Below the pieces are notes generated by a model. That model was not told the origin of the DNA, searched no databases, and worked only from the letters and a program-made list of their open reading frames with translations. 64,000 bases of DNA from Fabrea salina (taxonomy: Eukaryota > Ciliophora > Heterotrichea > Heterotrichida > Fabreidae), in the NCBI GenBank assembly GCA_022984795.1, contig JALIHJ010000037.1, positions 186,001 through 250,000 of the forward strand. Direction: 5' to 3'. The translations under genes were made by a program, and so were the position numbers. This document shows, piece after piece, positions 60,348 to 64,000 of the stretch (its first letter is position 1; each line of letters starts with the position of its first letter).

Positions 60348-63300
60348 ATGGAACCAAAGCAACGCCAAGTTGAATTCAAGGGCTCAGAGCTAGTTGAAGC
60401 CCAACGCAGTGAGCTACTCAACAAAGCAGTGGCAGCCTCAATTCTAGAGAGTCTGAAAAAACCATCAACAGTCTGGTTCATCATGGGCTGCATTCTACTT
60501 GCACTGGAGTCAGAAATCGGAGGCTCAATTGCTATTCTGGCGGTTCTGCTCACCAGAATCCTTTTTGACTATTTTATTGAGTACAGTCCACCCAGAAACT
60601 CTCACTGCAGAGTGTGGACTGGAATCAGTTTCCAAGAAATGCAGTCCTCTAAACTAAGAACAGGGGACTTAGTTCTTCTTGAGCAGAACCAAAAGTCTCC
60701 CTGCAAGTTAGTTGCTCTGAGCTCACTGACTCCTTCTATTGAAGTTCTAAAGACTCCAAACAAGTTAGTTTTCAGGAGCCCAGTCAAGGAAACCCAAGAG
60801 CTCTTAACTCCCATTTCATTCCAGGAACTAGTCTTTTTCATCCAGACACTGAGTCTCCAAGTTAGTTTTGAAGACAAAGACTTAAGCAAGGGCAAGTTGA
60901 AACTAGAAAACTCCCCTAGAAGCACTGAGTTGATGAAGAGTAATTTTATCAACAAGGGCTCTGTTCTAGTTTCTGGCTGGGTGGTTGGCTTAGTTGTTTT
61001 GGGTGGAGACCCTTCAGTTCGGAAGTTCAGTTCCTATTTCAGAAAGTCAGTCATGCAACTAGGCTGGATTTTAATTGTGTTTTCGGCACTGACTATAGGA
61101 GTACTGGCTCTGTATGAAGCACTGGCCGAGGACAGAAGTGCTGACTTGGTCTTTTACTACTTATATTCCTTGGTGCTGGTTCCTCTGCCCCTTTTGATTC
61201 TGCTGGATGTTCTGAGGTTCCTTTACTCAAGAAAGTTCCAAAAAAGGTTCCCAGACATAACCTTCAACAAAAAACTCCTCAACGAAGACCTAGCTAAGAT
61301 AGAGTACTCTGTAGTTGCCAAGTCCAATTTACTCAAGAACGAAGACTCCAAGGTAAGTTCTTTCTCTACTCCTTCTAGTTGCTACGACTTGAACCAAACC
61401 CTTTTCGAGAAAGACCGTTCGAGTGCTGACTCTTTTTACAACAACATTCTACTCAAAGACGAACACTTTGAAGTATTTGTCCAAGCTGTAGCTGTGTGCA
61501 GCTCTGTTCAAGACAACTTCAGAGAAAACCTTTCGTTCCAAGACATTGCTATTGAAGACCTTCTGGAGAAACTAGGAGTTAAAACTTCCAAAGACAGTGA
61601 CTACTTGCTTCTTGCAAACTCAGAAACTGTCCAGAGCTTCAAAGTTCTTAAGAGCCAGCCCAGCAAGTCCTCTAAAGTCAGAGTGCTGGTTGAAAACTCA
61701 GGTTCCTTTTGTCTGTTCGTGAGGGGAACTAAGCAAAGCATGGAAGGGATCATGGAAGAGCAAGACTTTGGAAGTGGAGTTCCAATTTGCTATGCAGCTG
61801 CAACTCTGTCAAGAGAAGAAGTTGACCAGTTGCTTAGAGACTATGACTATGCAGCTTCTGTCCCTTTTGAGTCACAGGCCAAGATCAACCAAGTCTTCCA
61901 AAACTACGAAAGGAACTTGGACTTTGTAGGTGCTGTGGTGATGAGTGCCCAAGTAAGTCAGGAAACCAAAAAGACCATCAAGAAGATGAAGAGTGCCCAA
62001 ATCAAACATGTGCTGGTGAGTTCTGACTCCTACGAAAACACTCTAAATGCTGGAGTGAGCAGTGGAATACTTGGAACTGGCAACTCACTTGTGCAAATAG
62101 AGAACTCACTTTCTCCATTGACACTTAAAACTGACTTGGAGGAACTACTGAATGGACTGCTGTTTAGTGAGCCCGACCAGAGTCTAGCTGTTGGGCCTCA
62201 GGGCTTTTCCAAGAGCTTTTCAGAAAGACTGAGTCGTTTCAGAGACTCCGACCAGTTGAAGAATGTTTACTACGAGTTCATGGACCCAGAAAACAAGGTG
62301 TTCAACGCAAGGATCAAGTATGACAAAAAAGCCAACGTCCACCCTTTCCTTGAAAAGGTCTTGACTATGAACAAGTCTGAGTTGCTGAGTTTTAAAAGGC
62401 ACTTCAAACCAAGCAACTTCGACTTAGTGCTTTCTGGAGAAGTACTTAGTGATGCTTTAAGCACTGAAGAAAACAGACTCTACTTAGCAATCCTTTTCCT
62501 ACTAGCTGAGTCAGTTGTTGTGGGTTGTCTCTCTAATAAGAAGTTAGTTTACAACTTCATCAAAGAGTGCAACTCCAATTCTACTGTACTTAGTCTATGT
62601 TCCCAACTAGAGTCAGAGGTGACTGTGGGTCCAGACTCTGAGTTCGAAGTAAGAGACTACAAAGCACTGAGCAAACTCATTTTCAAGGTAGGAGTCTCTA
62701 CTTTCCTGGGACTTAAAAAGGCTTGTGAGCTTTACTTCTACCAAAGTTTCCTTGTTTTTAGTCTGAACTCAGTGTTTCTAGTTTACTCAGGACCAAGTTC
62801 ATTCACAGTAACTGGCTTGACTTTCTACGACGTGCTTAGCTACTGCAGACTCTCCAGTCCACGAAGATACCAAGAGTCTTAGATTCCTAGTCAAGGCCCT
62901 GATTGAGTCTACTCTCCATTCACTGCTCATTAATGCTGGACTCATTCTCACCTACACAAGCATCACTGACTCTAGAGGCTTCACTGAAAACCAAGACTTA
63001 CTGACAAGTTCCTACATTTTGTGCTTTTACCTCACCACTCAACTAAGGATTCTGCTGTCTATGCCAACTTACACTCTCCGCAGAACCCTTGGAAGTCTTT
63101 CTTTAGCACTGCTTGTGATCACTCTTGTGTTCTTCAAGTACGGTGTTGTCTACAGTCCCTTCTACGTGGTGTTCAGCTCCCCCAAACTGGCTTTAGTAGT
63201 TCTGACTCTGCCTCTGGTTAACTTCGTCTTGTCCTACTGTTTCCAAAGAGTGTCTTTAAGAACCCCAAAACCACTCCAACTCAAAAAAAGCATCAAACTC

Positions 63301-64000
63301 TACAAGTCCAAGTTCCTGAAGTCCAGAAACATTGAAGAAGACTACCAAATTGACAAAGTGAGTCTAAGTTTCAAAGACCCAGACACTAATCGCAAGGTAC
63401 CACAACTACATGGTAAAGCAGAACTTAAGGAAGTACAGAATTGTTGTACTCAGTTTCTTGCTTATAACTACCATTTCCCAAGTTTGGAGACTACTTAGCT
63501 CAGAAATTGACTTTTACTACTTTTTGGTTGTTTACTTCATCCAAGCAGTAGTGCTGGGCATTCTTTACTTCACCAAGAGTTGCAAAGAACTATATTTCCC
63601 TTGTCAACTTTGCTTTTGGAGTTTACTGCTTAATAGTCATTGTGGTTGCAAGAAATTCCTTTGAAGAAGTTTCCCCAATGATTTACACTATGATTCCAAC
63701 ACTATACTACTTCGGAATCTACGTTTCCTGGAAACAAGCAGTAGTTCTTAGTTCAGCAAGTTTAGTAGTAGCTTTTGAGGACTTTTCCAGGTACTTCCAA
63801 GACCACGGTTTTGAGGGAGCCGAGTTAATTTTCAAAAATATGTTTTTTGTGCTTTACTGTGTTTTGATAATGATGATCTGTGCGACCATAAGCTTACCAA
63901 CAAAACTACGTCAGTCTAAAAGACTACAGCCTCAACCAACTAGCTAAAAAGAAAACAGAGACTGCTTACAACATTGTGAGTTTCCTGTTCCCTGAAGAAG
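60348..64000 (+). CDS. Degenerate P4-ATPase-like half of a probable guanylyl cyclase, partial; frame interrupted
   Basis: The first 844 codons (to 62882) have the layout of a P4-ATPase: paired N-terminal membrane segments, an actuator-like region (GDLVLLEQNQKSPCKLVALSS), the stretch FINKGSVLVSGWVVGLVV, then LNEDLAKIEYSVVAKSNLL, which stands where DKTGT should be. TGDK reads SSDS, and TGDGxND is gone. It therefore cannot be a working pump. Coding continues with membrane-rich sequence in successively shifted frames (about 62840-63400, 63400-63570, 63570-63890, 63892-64000). It reaches LNQLAKKKTETAYNIVSFLFPEE, similar to the helix before a class III cyclase domain. Such ATPase-cyclase fusions with altered ATPase sites are known in ciliates and apicomplexans. 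The cyclase domain itself lies beyond the edge, so the call is inference. Either unrecognised introns or true frameshifts explain the breaks. Confidence 0.65.

Noticed and set aside
62832-62848. 17-nt GT-AG segment as an intron in the cyclase-like gene
   Set aside because: Its removal leads to the wrong frame and a stop within about 15 codons.

Overview
The window reads as a gene-packed ciliate macronuclear chromosome, most likely Stentor (Heterotrichea) and plausibly S. coeruleus. Four things point there. Typical eukaryotic genes sit almost end to end on both strands, mostly 3 to 60 bp apart. TAA, TAG and TGA all end genes (the HUWE1-like gene ends in TGA), so the standard code is used, which is unusual among ciliates. 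Two genes are joined only by removing introns of 15 and 16 nt, the intron size known from Stentor. Several genes are ciliary or ciliate-typical.

Layout. 1-9.2 kb: N-terminal half of midasin (MDN1, runs off the left edge), two small minus-strand genes, acylphosphatase and a basic hypothetical protein. 9.2-13.2 kb: a dynamin, a PAP2-like protein with replaced catalytic residues, and a TECR-like enoyl-CoA reductase. 13.2-19.1 kb: a 1,969-residue surface receptor-like protein. 19.1-22.1 kb: a SIZ/PIAS SUMO ligase, ARL8, an EF-hand protein and a membrane protein with a Tim44-like domain, followed by a decayed tandem copy of that gene. 22.5-30.7 kb: a HUWE1-type HECT ubiquitin ligase. 30.7-40.3 kb: HIBCH-like hydrolase, MFS carrier, vacuolar sorting receptor, RNA polymerase I/III subunit AC40, CFAP410, CEP164-like, a Myb-like protein, adenosine/adenine deaminase, a coiled-coil protein and a possibly myristoylated protein. 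40.3-50.2 kb: TRRAP/Tra1. 50.2-57.4 kb: acyl-CoA oxidase, MFSD1 and an ABCC transporter. 57.4-58.7 kb: a possible 30-residue gene and a WD40 protein. 58.75-60.35 kb: the only long gene-poor stretch, with decayed coding matter and two LINE 3'-end fragments. 60.35-64 kb: a degenerate P4-ATPase-like half that most resembles the ATPase part of ciliate/apicomplexan guanylyl cyclases. It runs off the right edge, and its frame changes four times near the end.

The genes are mostly unrelated housekeeping functions. Loose themes are ribosome and RNA polymerase biogenesis (MDN1, AC40), lysosome/vacuole traffic (ARL8, VSR, MFSD1, possibly ABCC), lipid and acyl-CoA metabolism (TECR, ACOX, HIBCH-like) and cilia/basal bodies (CFAP410 and CEP164 as a convergent pair). 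Start codons typically have an A/T-rich, often TATA-like, sequence within about 15 nt upstream, so promoters and 5' leaders must be tiny. No tRNA, rRNA, CRISPR array or telomere was recognised.
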